From: Candidatus Limnocylindrales bacterium
GTDB lineage: Bacteria; Desulfobacterota; Binatia; UBA1149; CAITLU01
Assembly (NCBI GenBank): GCA_035626395.1
Contig: DASPNR010000030.1
Location: forward strand, 1-64,000
Length of the DNA: 64,000 nt
Direction of reading: 5' to 3'
Numbering within the stretch: position 1 is the first letter of the stretch; each line of letters begins with the position of its first letter. Below are positions 6,959-15,153 of this stretch, one piece after another. Below the pieces are notes generated by a model. It searched no databases. It had not been told where the DNA came from and saw only the letters and a program-made list of their open reading frames with translations. A program made the position numbers and the translations under genes.

Positions 6959-6974
6959 ATTGGATGAGTCCAAT
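6959..6974. promoter_or_regulatory. Inverted repeat at the MocR start, candidate auto-operator
   Basis: ATTGGA-TGAG-TCCAAT is a perfect 6-bp inverted repeat ending two bases before the MocR ATG. No Shine-Dalgarno sequence lies between it and the start, so the repeat occupies the normal ribosome-binding region or the promoter of a leaderless mRNA. MocR proteins commonly autoregulate from such intergenic sites. Function here is inferred. Confidence 0.4.
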
Positions 6975-6976
6975 TC

Positions 6977-8431
6977 ATGATCCATCTCAGCGGACACGGC
7001 CCGCTTCACCGCCAGGTCTATCTGGCGCTGCGCCAGTCCATCCTGTCGGGGGAGCTGCGGCGCGGGGCGAGGCTCCCGTCGTCGCGCGCGCTGGCCGAGG
7101 AGCTGGCCGTCTCGCGAACCATCACGCAGCTCGCCTACGAGCAGCTCATCGCCGAGGGCTACCTGACCGGCCGCGTCGGCTCGGGAACCTACGTTGCCGA
7201 GGAAGTCGACCCGCAAGGCGATGCCGCGGAGGACGACGCGGGCGAGGAGGCCGGTCCGCCGCAGCTATCGCGCGCCGGCCGGCGGGTTCTGGAGCGCAGC
7301 GCCTCGCTCTACGGCGCGGCCATCGCTCTTCGCGGGCGGCAGCGCTACGACTTCCGCCCCGGCCTGCCGCCGCTCTCCGACTTTCCGCACGAACGGTGGC
7401 GGCGAATGCTCGGCCGTCAGGCCCGCCGCCTGGACGGCGCCGCCTACGAGTACCCTCCAGCCAAGGGTTTGCTCGTCCTTCGCGACGCGCTGGCCCAGTA
7501 CCTTCGCCGCTCGCGGGCGCTTTCGTGCGACGCCGAGCAGATCGTCATCGTCGGAGGGTCGCAGCAGGGGCTCGACCTGGCCGCGCGCCTGCTTCTCGAT
7601 CCCGACGACCGCTTCCTCATCGAGGAGCCGGGCTACGAAGGCGCGCGCAACGTCTTTTCGCTCACCGGCGCCGCCGCCGTCCCGGCAACCGTCGATGAGG
7701 AGGGGATTGCCGAGCCGCCCGACGATGCCGGCATACGGCTCGCGTACGTGACGCCGTCGCACCAGTATCCCACCGGCGCGATCCTGTCGCTGCCGCGCCG
7801 ACTGGCCCTGCTGTCGTGGGCCGACCGCAGCGGCGCCTACATCCTCGAGGACGATTACGACGGCGAGTTCCGCTACACCGGCCGGCCGCTGGCGCCGCTC
7901 AAGGCGCTCGATCGAAGCGGCCGCGTGATCTACCTCGGCACCTTCTCCAAGGTCATGTTTCCCGCGCTGCGCCTGGGCTACCTGGTGCTGCCGCGCTCGC
8001 TCGTGCGCGTCTTCGCGCGCGCCAAGCCCCTGGCCGACGGCGGAACCTCGCCGCTGCTGCAGGCGACGATGGCCGACTTCGTCTCCAGCGGCAGCTTCGA
8101 GCTGTACGTGCGGCGCCTGCGCTCGCGCATGCGCGAGCGGCGCCAGGCGCTGCTCGACGCGATCGATGGCGCGCTCGGATCGCAAGTGGCCGTGGCCGGC
8201 GCCGATGCGGGCCTTCACGTGCTGCTGCGGTGGAAGAACCGGTCGCCGCAAGACATCGACGCCATCGTCGCGGCCGCTGCCGAACGCGGCGTCGGCGTCT
8301 ATTCGGCATCGCCGTACTACGTGCGAGCGCCGGAAGTCGGGGAGATGGTGGTCGGTTACGCGGCGATGACGCCTGCCGCCATCAGGAGCGGCGTTCGCCG
8401 TCTGGCCGAGGCAGCGGGAGCGGCTCACTAG
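6977..8431 (+). CDS. MocR/PdxR-like regulator (GntR winged helix fused to aminotransferase domain)
   Basis: 484 aa. The N-terminal GntR winged helix covers about residues 8-75, with LPSSRALAEELAVSRTITQ and AYEQLIAEGYLTGRVGSGTY. An acidic linker (EEVDPQGDAAEDDAGEE) leads to a fold-type-I aminotransferase-like domain with YEYPPAKGLLVLRDAL, GGSQQGLDL, TPSHQYPTGA and the PLP lysine in YLGTFSKVMFPALRLGY. These regulators bind PLP or an amino-compound and control vitamin B6, amino-acid or taurine/ectoine genes. Start: the ATG at 6977 with MIHLSGHGPLHRQVYLALRQ gives a full-length DNA-binding domain. The divergent NTF2-like gene is the nearest candidate target; no pdx gene is present in the window. 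Confidence 0.92.
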   Translation: MIHLSGHGPLHRQVYLALRQSILSGELRRGARLPSSRALAEELAVSRTITQLAYEQLIAEGYLTGRVGSGTYVAEEVDPQGDAAEDDAGEEAGPPQLSRAGRRVLERSASLYGAAIALRGRQRYDFRPGLPPLSDFPHERWRRMLGRQARRLDGAAYEYPPAKGLLVLRDALAQYLRRSRALSCDAEQIVIVGGSQQGLDLAARLLLDPDDRFLIEEPGYEGARNVFSLTGAAAVPATVDEEGIAEPPDDAGIRLAYVTPSHQYPTGAILSLPRRLALLSWADRSGAYILEDDYDGEFRYTGRPLAPLKALDRSGRVIYLGTFSKVMFPALRLGYLVLPRSLVRVFARAKPLADGGTSPLLQATMADFVSSGSFELYVRRLRSRMRERRQALLDAIDGALGSQVAVAGADAGLHVLLRWKNRSPQDIDAIVAAAAERGVGVYSASPYYVRAPEVGEMVVGYAAMTPAAIRSGVRRLAEAAGAAH

Positions 8432-8594
8432 AAATGCAGGGCATGGCTGAGGCGGAAATCCACAACGTGGGGGCATACCTGTCGCTGCACTCCCCGCGCC
8501 GGTGACGTCGCGCATTTTGTGACAGCGGAATCGTTGCGGATTCGGCCAAGGTTGCGCCTTCCATTCGTGGCATGCGACGTGCTTAACAATTGCC

Positions 8595-9248
8595 ATGACC
8601 CAAAGTTGTCTTTCGTCCCCTCGGGCCATTGCCGCGCTGGCTGCGGCCTTGGCGATCATTGGAGCTTTTGCCGCGGCGTCGCCGGCGCACGCCCGCTGCG
8701 GCGACGTGACCGGCGATGACCAGGTCACCACTTCCGATGCGCTGGCGGTACTGAAGGAATCCGTCGGCCAGAATCCCGACCTTACCTGCCAGGACGATCT
8801 GGTCGTGGACAACGACGTTGGCTTCGCCAACCAGCTCGAATGCTTCGGCCATGACTTCGTCGCCAAGATGCGCTGGTCCGAGCATCCGGACCTGGTCTGG
8901 AAGGCCGAGACCGAATACTACCTGCCGCTCGAGCCCGAGTACTTCGAGGTCGACGACCTCTTCATCGGGGGCGAGATCGAGGTGCGCCTGGATGATTGCG
9001 GCACCGTCGAGTTCGATCTCGACGACTGGGAAATCGTCTATCCAATGCCCGCCGTCGGCGCCGCGTTCTTCTATCTCGACTACGAGTACGACACCGACAC
9101 GCTCTTCCTGTTCCTGCACCTCGCTCCGCTCGACGTCGAAGACGGTCTGTCGGGCGGCGGCTCGGCCGGGCAGCGGCCGACGCCATCGCGGGTGATGCTC
9201 GGGTCGCGGCCTGCGCCGAAGGGCATCAGCCGGGCGCCTTTGAAGTAG
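8595..9248 (+). CDS. Secreted protein with dockerin-like motif
   Basis: 217 aa. A Sec signal peptide (about 1-33) ends in SPAHA. Directly after it comes CGDVTGDDQVTTSDALAVLK with a second Cys at NPDLTC. This is a single dockerin-like EF-hand repeat: D-x-T/N-G-D-x-x-V-T-x-x-D as calcium ligands followed by an ALAVL helix. The rest is an acidic all-beta domain rich in Asp, Tyr and Phe (EPEYFEVDDLFIGGEIEV, YLDYEYDTDTLFLFLH) that I do not recognise. Two other secreted proteins here (53343-54359 and 59865-60662) carry the same motif. True cellulosomal dockerins have two repeats; this half-motif is more likely a lineage-specific secreted tag or structural module. Confidence 0.7.
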   Translation: MTQSCLSSPRAIAALAAALAIIGAFAAASPAHARCGDVTGDDQVTTSDALAVLKESVGQNPDLTCQDDLVVDNDVGFANQLECFGHDFVAKMRWSEHPDLVWKAETEYYLPLEPEYFEVDDLFIGGEIEVRLDDCGTVEFDLDDWEIVYPMPAVGAAFFYLDYEYDTDTLFLFLHLAPLDVEDGLSGGGSAGQRPTPSRVMLGSRPAPKGISRAPLK

Positions 9249-9312
9249 GACCAGGGGAGGCTCGGGCCGCCGTTCCGCCCTCGGCGTGCGGCGGCCGGAG
9301 CCGCGATGCCCC

Positions 9313-9348
9313 GAAAAAGAACGGCCGTCACGCTCTCGCGACGGCCGC
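9313..9348 (-). terminator. Intrinsic terminator of the small secreted protein gene
   Basis: On the minus strand, CGGCCGTC (complement of 9340-9347) and GACGGCCG (complement of 9322-9329) form an 8-bp stem. It is followed by TTCTTTTTC, a U-rich tail. It lies about 25 bases downstream of the stop at 9375. This is the best classical Rho-independent terminator in the window. Confidence 0.7.
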
Positions 9349-9374
9349 TCTGCTTTGCGCCGTTCGGCCTCTGC

Positions 9375-9707
9375 TCAAGGGCGCTCGACGCCCGGCGCCT
9401 TGCGTGGCTGCCCCGGTATGGGATTGCGCCCGGGCTCGGTGACTCCGTCGGACGCATCGTCGTCACCCGGCGTCTTGCTGAAATCCGTCTCGTTGCCCAT
9501 GCCCTCGGGCGTCCCGCGCGGTGTGGGCACGGCTCCCGGCGGTGTGTTCTCGGGCATTGCCTGTGGCGGCAGCGGGTCGTTGAGCTCTTTGGCGGACTTC
9601 TTGTCGATGTCGCTATCGTCGACCAGATCGGGCTGCGCCGATGCAGTCCCGGTCCATCCCAACAGCGCCACCGTGGCGGCGGTCAACACGAGGCTTCGGA
9701 TGCGCAT
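9375..9707 (-). CDS. Small secreted Pro/Asp-rich protein, unknown
   Basis: 110 aa. A signal peptide LVLTAATVALLGWTGTASA is followed by an acidic, proline-rich, probably disordered segment (LNDPLPPQAMPENTPPGAVP and TPGDDDASDGVTEPG). There is no cysteine and no recognisable domain. Likely periplasmic or exported. It converges on the dockerin-like gene to its left and is followed by a clear terminator. An upstream GAGG precedes the ATG at 9707. It may be part of the envelope set with the adjacent two-component system, but nothing in the sequence shows this. Confidence 0.65.
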   Translation of the reverse strand: MRIRSLVLTAATVALLGWTGTASAQPDLVDDSDIDKKSAKELNDPLPPQAMPENTPPGAVPTPRGTPEGMGNETDFSKTPGDDDASDGVTEPGRNPIPGQPRKAPGVERP

Positions 9708-9796
9708 GGATCACCTCACGCGTGAGTCTCCTGTTACCGACGATGCGATGCGCGTCTTGATTCGACCGTCAGCAGCGACGGCGCGCGTGAGGAAGC

Positions 9797-11086
9797 TCAG
9801 CGCAGCAGCACTTCGATGGTGGTGCCGCCGCCGCTGCGAGCGAGCGCAACTGCGCGGCCGCCGTGCAGCTCGGCGATCTGGCGCACCAGCGACAGGCCCA
9901 GGCCTACGCCGCCGCCTTCGCCTTCGTGCGTTCCGGCGCGCCGATAAAACGGCTCGAAGATGCGCTCGCGCTCCGCTTCGGGAATGCCGGGGCCACGGTC
10001 ACTGACCGAAAGGACGGCTCCGCCGCCGTCGGCGCGAGCTACGCGCGCCTGGACCGGCGAGCCCGCGCCATAGCGCCGCGCGTTCTCCAGCAGATTGCGC
10101 ACCAGACGTCGCAGCAGGCGCACATCGCCGTGGACGGTCACGGCGTCGCCGGCCACTTCGGCATCGACGAGGGCCGCTTCCTCGGCAACCAGCGCCAGCA
10201 GGTCGACCGGCTCTCGCGCCGCCGCCACCGCGCCAGCGTCCAGGCGGCTCGTCAGCAGGATCTCGCCGACCAGATCGTCGAGCTCGCGGATGTCGCGGTC
10301 GATGCGATCACGCACGTCCTGGCGCGTGTCGGCCGGAAGCAGCGCCAACGCCATTCGCATGCGCGCAAGCGGCGAGCGCAGCTCGTGCGATGCGCTGGCG
10401 AGCGCTTCCTTGAGCGAGCGGACCAGACGCTCGATGCGCTCGGCCGCGGCATTGAAGCTGTGCGCGAGGGCGGCGACCTCGTCGCGGCCTTCGACCGTCA
10501 CGCGTGCGGACAGGTCGCCGCCGCCTAGCGCAGTGACGCTGGCATTGAGGCGTTCGAGCCGCCGCGTCAGGCGCCGGACCACCGGATAGGCGGCAACGGC
10601 GATGGCGGCGGCAAGGCCGGCCAGCATGGCCAGCGCGCCGAGCGGGCGCGGGCCGCGATGATGATGGTGCCGCGCCAGGATCCAGCGTCCATCGCTCATC
10701 GCCAGCGCCGCCACCAGGCCGTGATCGGCGTGGAAGAGCCGGCACTTGCTCGCGCCCGTCCGTCCTTCCATGCGCAGCAGCGACGCTTTTTGTGGCGGCG
10801 GAGGAGGAAGGGCCGGGCCGACGTTGGCGATCAGCTCGCTGTCGGCGCTGCGCATGGTGAGAAAGGCGGGGAACTTCTCGGCCAGGCGCACCAGCGCGGC
10901 GTGCTGCTCGATCTGCGGCGCCGAGGCTGGCGGCAGCGTCTTCTCCACCAGCCAGGCGACCCCATCGAGCATCTGCATCGCTTCGAAGTCGCGCGGCACC
11001 AGCGCCCATACCAGCGCCGACCCCAGCGCGAAGAGTGCCACCGCGCCCACGAATGCCAGATAGATCTGAAGGTAGAGGCGTTTCAC
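9797..11086 (-). CDS. Envelope-stress sensor histidine kinase (CpxA/Zra-like)
   Basis: 429 aa, GTG start. TM1 is about 6-29, a periplasmic domain about 30-148, TM2 about 149-171 and HAMP 172-225. The dimerisation helix has the phospho-acceptor His234 (SASHELRSPL), and the ATPase domain has VRNLLENARRYG (N box), VSDRGPGIPE (G1) and GVGLGLSLV (G2). The periplasmic loop ends in a run of four His (about 140-143) just before TM2, suggesting metal sensing. It follows the response regulator by 67 bases on the same strand, and a Spy/CpxP-like gene precedes both. Together this resembles CpxP-CpxR-CpxA or ZraP-ZraSR. Kinase function is certain; the signal (metal or misfolded envelope protein) is inferred. 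Confidence 0.92.
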   Translation of the reverse strand: MKRLYLQIYLAFVGAVALFALGSALVWALVPRDFEAMQMLDGVAWLVEKTLPPASAPQIEQHAALVRLAEKFPAFLTMRSADSELIANVGPALPPPPPQKASLLRMEGRTGASKCRLFHADHGLVAALAMSDGRWILARHHHHRGPRPLGALAMLAGLAAAIAVAAYPVVRRLTRRLERLNASVTALGGGDLSARVTVEGRDEVAALAHSFNAAAERIERLVRSLKEALASASHELRSPLARMRMALALLPADTRQDVRDRIDRDIRELDDLVGEILLTSRLDAGAVAAAREPVDLLALVAEEAALVDAEVAGDAVTVHGDVRLLRRLVRNLLENARRYGAGSPVQARVARADGGGAVLSVSDRGPGIPEAERERIFEPFYRRAGTHEGEGGGVGLGLSLVRQIAELHGGRAVALARSGGGTTIEVLLR

Positions 11087-11153
11087 CGGCGGCTTCTCGT
11101 CTCCGCTCCTGCCAATGCAGGCGCGGGCCGCCGCCAGAACGGGTGCGAGATCG

Positions 11154-11855
11154 TCATTCCGCCTCGTCCTGCAGCCGCGCGAACACGTAGCCGCTTCCGC
11201 GGATGGTGAGGATGCGGCGCGGGCGCGCCGGATCGTCCTCGATGGCGCTGCGGATGCGCGAGACGTGGACGTCGATGCTGCGGTCGAACGTTTCGTGCGA
11301 GTCGCCGCGCACGCGGTTCATCAGCATGTCGCGCGTCATGACGCGTCCGGCGTTCTCGGCCAGCGCGCAGAGCAGATCGAACTGGTACGCGGTCATCGGC
11401 CGCTCCTGCCCGTCGACGCGGGCCAGGCGTGCATTGCGGTCGATCTCGAGGCGGCCAAAGCGCAGCACGGGCTCGCCTGGCGCCGTCGATGAGCCGGCGC
11501 GCCGCAGGATCGCACGCAGGCGCGCCAGCAGCTCGCGCGGATGGAACGGCTTGGGCAGGTAGTCGTCGGCCCCCAGCTCCAGGCCCACGATGCGGTCCAT
11601 CTCGTCGCCGCGCGCGGTCAGCATCAGGATGGGAATCGTCGAGCGCCCGCGGACGGTGCGGCAGATGGCGAAGCCATCGCGGTCCGGCAGCATCACGTCG
11701 AGGATCAAGGCGTCGAAGCCTCCACGCTCCAGCGTCGCAAGGCCGGTGCCGGCGTCATGGCAGGCCGTGACGTTCATTCCGCTCGCGCCCAGGTATTCCG
11801 CGACCATCGCCGCCAGCCCGCGATCATCCTCGATCATCAGGATGCGCTCGCTCAT
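11154..11855 (-). CDS. OmpR/CpxR-family response regulator
   Basis: 233 aa from MSERILMIEDD at 11855; the frame extends six codons further but the family start is here. The receiver domain (1-115) shows the acidic pair in IEDDRG, the phosphorylated Asp in LILDVMLPDRDG, the LMLTARGDE Thr/Ala and the Lys in YLPKPFHP. The C-terminal winged helix includes MTAYQFDLLCALAENAGRV, MTRDMLMNRV, SIDVHVSRIR and TIRGSGYVFA. It is transcribed between the Spy/CpxP-like gene and the kinase, and probably activates the Spy-like gene and its own operon under envelope stress. No direct-repeat operator was identified in the 230-bp upstream gap. Confidence 0.94.
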   Translation of the reverse strand: MSERILMIEDDRGLAAMVAEYLGASGMNVTACHDAGTGLATLERGGFDALILDVMLPDRDGFAICRTVRGRSTIPILMLTARGDEMDRIVGLELGADDYLPKPFHPRELLARLRAILRRAGSSTAPGEPVLRFGRLEIDRNARLARVDGQERPMTAYQFDLLCALAENAGRVMTRDMLMNRVRGDSHETFDRSIDVHVSRIRSAIEDDPARPRRILTIRGSGYVFARLQDEAE

Positions 11856-12085
11856 CGGCCCAGCCTCTATCACGCCTCGTGCGCGGACACGCGCGGAAGG
11901 GCGGAGCGATGCGAATCGGCAAGCTACCGTCGCTCATGCACTCCGCCACCACGCCTGGCCGGACCGCGCGCAAGGGTCAGCCGCAAGGCGCCGGCCGGTG
12001 AAGCGAGCCCAGGCGTACTTCCCGTACGCCCGAGCGAGCGCCCCGGCCGGCAACGCGGCGGATGGACCGTTTCGCGCGGTCTGCC

Positions 12086-12637
12086 TCAGTGATGGTGGTC
12101 GTGGCGCAGGCGCTCGAGCTGCGCGACCAGCTCCACCCGCTGATCCGGCGTCAGGATGTCGGCAGTATCGGCGATGGCATCGGCGATGGTCTGCGTGAGC
12201 TCCTCCGCCAGCGCCAGCTCCTGCTGGCGCAGCTTCTCGATCGCGTCGCGATCCACCGTCGGCTGCGACAGCAATGCGGCCAGCTCGTCGCGGTGCGCGC
12301 GGTGCTGGTCGCGCAGCGGCTCGAGCTCATCGATCGCTTCGGCAACGACGCTCTGGACCCGCTCTTCCTGCTCGTCGGTCGCATCGAGACGGTGCATGGC
12401 GAAGGAGACGAACGTGCCGATACGCTCGCGCGCCTTTTCGCCGTGGCAGCCGGGGCCGCGCGAGAATGCATGCAGTGCTGCGTCGGCCACCGGCATCGTC
12501 GATCCGGCGAGGAAGCCGACGGCGCCCGCCGCCAGGCCGCCGAGCAGCAGCCCGCCCAGGATCCGGCGGCCGCGGCGCGGAGAACGCTCCTTTTCAGGGT
12601 ACGGGTGGTTCGGTTCGGTGTGGCCCAGATCTTCCAT
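12086..12637 (-). CDS. Spy/CpxP/ZraP-like periplasmic protein
   Basis: 183 aa. A basic N-terminus precedes a transmembrane or signal segment (about 26-48, ILGGLLLGGLAAGAVGFLAG). The rest is an all-alpha periplasmic domain: LDATDEQEERVQSVVAEAID, two further helices with LAALLSQPTVDRDAIEKLR, and the family motif LTPDQRVEL (LTxxQ) near the C-terminus. Spy/CpxP proteins bind misfolded protein or metal and restrain the partner kinase; ZraP binds zinc. The protein ends in RHDHHH and also has CHGEKA, so metal binding is plausible. It lies upstream of the response regulator and kinase on the same strand, supporting a feedback role. No cleavable signal is obvious, so the protein may stay anchored. Confidence 0.8.
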   Translation of the reverse strand: MEDLGHTEPNHPYPEKERSPRRGRRILGGLLLGGLAAGAVGFLAGSTMPVADAALHAFSRGPGCHGEKARERIGTFVSFAMHRLDATDEQEERVQSVVAEAIDELEPLRDQHRAHRDELAALLSQPTVDRDAIEKLRQQELALAEELTQTIADAIADTADILTPDQRVELVAQLERLRHDHHH

Positions 12638-12832
12638 GTCTCGACTCCTCGTCGTCGACCCTGCGGTCGTTGCTGCGGCCGCGGACTGCGACCGTCGCGG
12701 AGGAATCTAGGGGCGGGAAGTTTCGGGAAGTTGTCGCGAAGGTAAAGTTTCGTGAACGCTCCGGCCGCGCCGAGCTTTCGCGCCTCGCTCAGCAGCCCGT
12801 GATCGCCTCGTAGAGCGCGGCGTGCGCGCAAC

Positions 12833-12869
12833 CGTCGGCCGCAGACGACGATGTCGTCTGCGGCCGACG
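12833..12869. terminator. Perfect 17-bp stem hairpin
   Basis: CGTCGGCCGCAGACGAC (12833-12849), loop GAT, then GTCGTCTGCGGCCGACG (12853-12869): a perfect 17-bp palindrome with a three-base loop. It sits 25 bases beyond the stop of the DUF6600-type gene on the minus strand. There is no T-run, so it may be a Rho-assisted terminator, an mRNA 3' stabiliser, or a protein-binding palindrome upstream of the Spy-like gene. Confidence 0.6.
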
Positions 12870-12893
12870 CTGCGGTTCGGTCAGGAGGAATGG

Positions 12894-15014
12894 TTACGGC
12901 TGCGGCGGAGCATCGGGCTCGCCGGGCGCGCGTTTGCGTCCCGGAGGTCCGCCTTGCGGGCCTGCGTTGCCTGGCTGCGGTCCGCGCGGCGCGTTCTCCC
13001 GGCGCATCTCCTTGGAGCGATCCGGAAGCGGCTCGGACGACGGCCGGCGCTCTTCCTTGCCCGGCTGCACGCGCACCGGCTCGGCGCCCCCGCCGCGATC
13101 GGGCCTGCCGCCGCTGCCCCCGGGGCCCACTGCGGGCCCGCGCTCTTCGCGCATTTCACGACCCGGCGACGGGCCGCCGCGCGGCGCCTGCTCGCGAACG
13201 GCCGGTCCACGATCGGGCGGAGCCGACGTCGGCTGACTGCCAGGTGCGCGGCTTCGATCGGGACGATCCATCGTGGGGCGCTCGGTCGGCCGCGCGCCAG
13301 GACCGCGGTCGGCGTCGCGCACGGACTCGCGTCCGGGACCGCCGGGGCGCTCCGTGGCATCACTGTCACGGCCGCCGGGTCCGCTGCGCTGGTCGCGCAT
13401 CGGGTCTGGCGCTCCAGTGCGGCCTCCACGTTCCTCGCGCATCGCATCGGGCGTTGCGCCGCGTTCGCGGCCGCCCTGCACCTCGCGCTCGCGGCGCTGG
13501 CGCTCGTTCGCATCGGCGGGATCGGTGCCTCGCAGGTCGCGCTGGCGCGGATCGGTTGCTCCACTCTCGCGTTCCCGTCGCTGGCGCTGCATCTCGTCCT
13601 CGGCCCCGCCGGCTTCGCCGCCGCGATCCTTGCGGCCGCCCGGCGTCAGCGCATCGTCGGCGCCCGCGGCGCCGCCGCGCTCGCGACGTTCGCGCTCGGC
13701 ATCGGCGCCCGCGGCATCGCCGCGCTGCTTGCGCTCACGCTCCGCATCCGCGGCCTCGCCGCCGCGCTCGCGACGTTCGCGCTCGGCATCGGCGCCCGCG
13801 GCATCGCCGCGCTGCTTGCGCTCGCGCTCCGCATCCGCCGCCTCGCCGCCGCGCTCGCGGCGCTGGCGTTCCGTCTCGTCGGCACCGGCCGCGCCGCCGC
13901 GCTCGCGGCCCTCGCGCTCGGTTGCCGCATCGCGAGGCCCGCGACCTTCACGCTCCTTGCGCAGTCGCTGCTCGCCGACCTGCGCCTCGGTCTCGAGATC
14001 CTTGGGGTTCTCCGCCGTCAGCGGGCGCAGGCCGCGCTGCTTGCGCTCTTCGGCCGCGGTCTTGAGCTCGCCGCGCTGGCGCTTCTGCTTGAGCTGCTCG
14101 GGAGGAGGCTGCTCGTCAGGAGCTTCCGCAAGACCGAGGCGGTCGGGCGTGACGCGCTGGGCACGCTCCTTCGGCGCGCGCTCGATGCGCGGGCGGTAGA
14201 TCGAAAGCTGACCGTCACCGCCGGCCGCTCCACCGCGCGTGGGCCGATCGGCTTCGGCGATCCGCACGGGCCGGATCTGCCGGCCGATGCGCCGCTCCAC
14301 TTCCTGGCGGCCGAAGTCGCCGCGGAACCGCGCGTGACCGCCCTGGACTTCGTAGCGGGTGACGTCGCGGGCCTCGCGGAACAGCCGCTCGCGCCGTGAG
14401 CTGTCACGGATGACGACCTTGTTGATGTTGACCGTGGTGAAGTTGTTGTAGTCGACGAACACGAAGTGATCGTGCGAGGGCGCGCCGATCTGGAAGTTCG
14501 CGTACGCATCGAAGAAGGAGGGCCGGCTGTAGAAGCCGCCACCGAAGTCGAGCGTCAGCGAGATCTCGTGCCCGTACGTCTGCGGCGGCAGCGGTGCCCA
14601 TCCGACGAAGCCGTCAGTGACTCGCCAGCTCACCCAGGCCGGTCCCCATACGTCGCCGGGCACCCATACCCAGCCCGCGTGCGGATCGTCGAACCAGCGG
14701 CCATAGTGGTAGGTCGCCCAGCCGAAGGACTCCTCGGAGGCCCAGACCCAGCCGTACTCGTCGGCCCATTCCCATCGACCGACCGTGTAGGGCTGCCAGC
14801 CGACTTCGACGCGTACCGGGTACCAGACCCAACCAAGCCGCGGGTGGTAGTACCAGCGGCCGTCCGGGGCCAGGGCGGCGTAGAAATATGTCGTATCGAA
14901 CACGGCTGCGCGGACCTCGGTGGCGACGACGGCATCCGTCGCGATGCCACCGAGGGCCGCGCAGCCAAGGAACAGACTCAATGTCAGTGCATGGAAGCGC
15001 GTAGTGATGTGCAT
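12894..15014 (-). CDS. Large secreted DUF6600-type protein with charged tandem repeats
   Basis: 706 aa. The start at 15014 is decided by AGGAGG nine bases upstream; the frame extends eight codons further. A signal peptide (about 1-36) leads to a Trp/Tyr-rich domain (about 45-180) with WYYHPRLGWVWYPV, WADEYGWVWASEE, WATYHYGRWF and GPAWVSWRVTDGFVGWAPL. This is the YxWGxW-like DUF6600 pattern of envelope proteins. From about residue 250 it becomes an extremely Arg/Glu/Gly/Pro-rich tail with 29-aa tandem repeats (RERRERGGEAADAER and KQRGDAAGADAE). Two nearly identical 87-bp DNA copies lie at 13681-13854 with degenerate copies on both sides. The tail is probably disordered or a charged single helix. 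Function unknown; the position beside the Cpx-like system suggests an envelope role. Confidence 0.8.
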   Translation of the reverse strand: MHITTRFHALTLSLFLGCAALGGIATDAVVATEVRAAVFDTTYFYAALAPDGRWYYHPRLGWVWYPVRVEVGWQPYTVGRWEWADEYGWVWASEESFGWATYHYGRWFDDPHAGWVWVPGDVWGPAWVSWRVTDGFVGWAPLPPQTYGHEISLTLDFGGGFYSRPSFFDAYANFQIGAPSHDHFVFVDYNNFTTVNINKVVIRDSSRRERLFREARDVTRYEVQGGHARFRGDFGRQEVERRIGRQIRPVRIAEADRPTRGGAAGGDGQLSIYRPRIERAPKERAQRVTPDRLGLAEAPDEQPPPEQLKQKRQRGELKTAAEERKQRGLRPLTAENPKDLETEAQVGEQRLRKEREGRGPRDAATEREGRERGGAAGADETERQRRERGGEAADAERERKQRGDAAGADAERERRERGGEAADAERERKQRGDAAGADAERERRERGGAAGADDALTPGGRKDRGGEAGGAEDEMQRQRRERESGATDPRQRDLRGTDPADANERQRREREVQGGRERGATPDAMREERGGRTGAPDPMRDQRSGPGGRDSDATERPGGPGRESVRDADRGPGARPTERPTMDRPDRSRAPGSQPTSAPPDRGPAVREQAPRGGPSPGREMREERGPAVGPGGSGGRPDRGGGAEPVRVQPGKEERRPSSEPLPDRSKEMRRENAPRGPQPGNAGPQGGPPGRKRAPGEPDAPPQP

Positions 15015-15153
15015 GATGAGGGACCTCCTGTCATGCATGCGAGCCTAGCCTGCATTTCGCGGGCGGTCATGATGCTTGACAGCGCTTAGGCGGCGCAGGC
15101 GGAGGCACATCGAGCGCAGCGGGCGAATAAAGGCGCGGCGCGCAGGAAAAAGC

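Noticed and set aside
12822..14399. Long plus-strand frames (525 aa and 404 aa) opposite the DUF6600-type gene
   Set aside because: They are the antisense of a G+C-rich repetitive coding region, have Ala/Arg/Leu-only composition and no signal, ribosome site or domain. The minus-strand frame has a signal peptide and AGGAGG.
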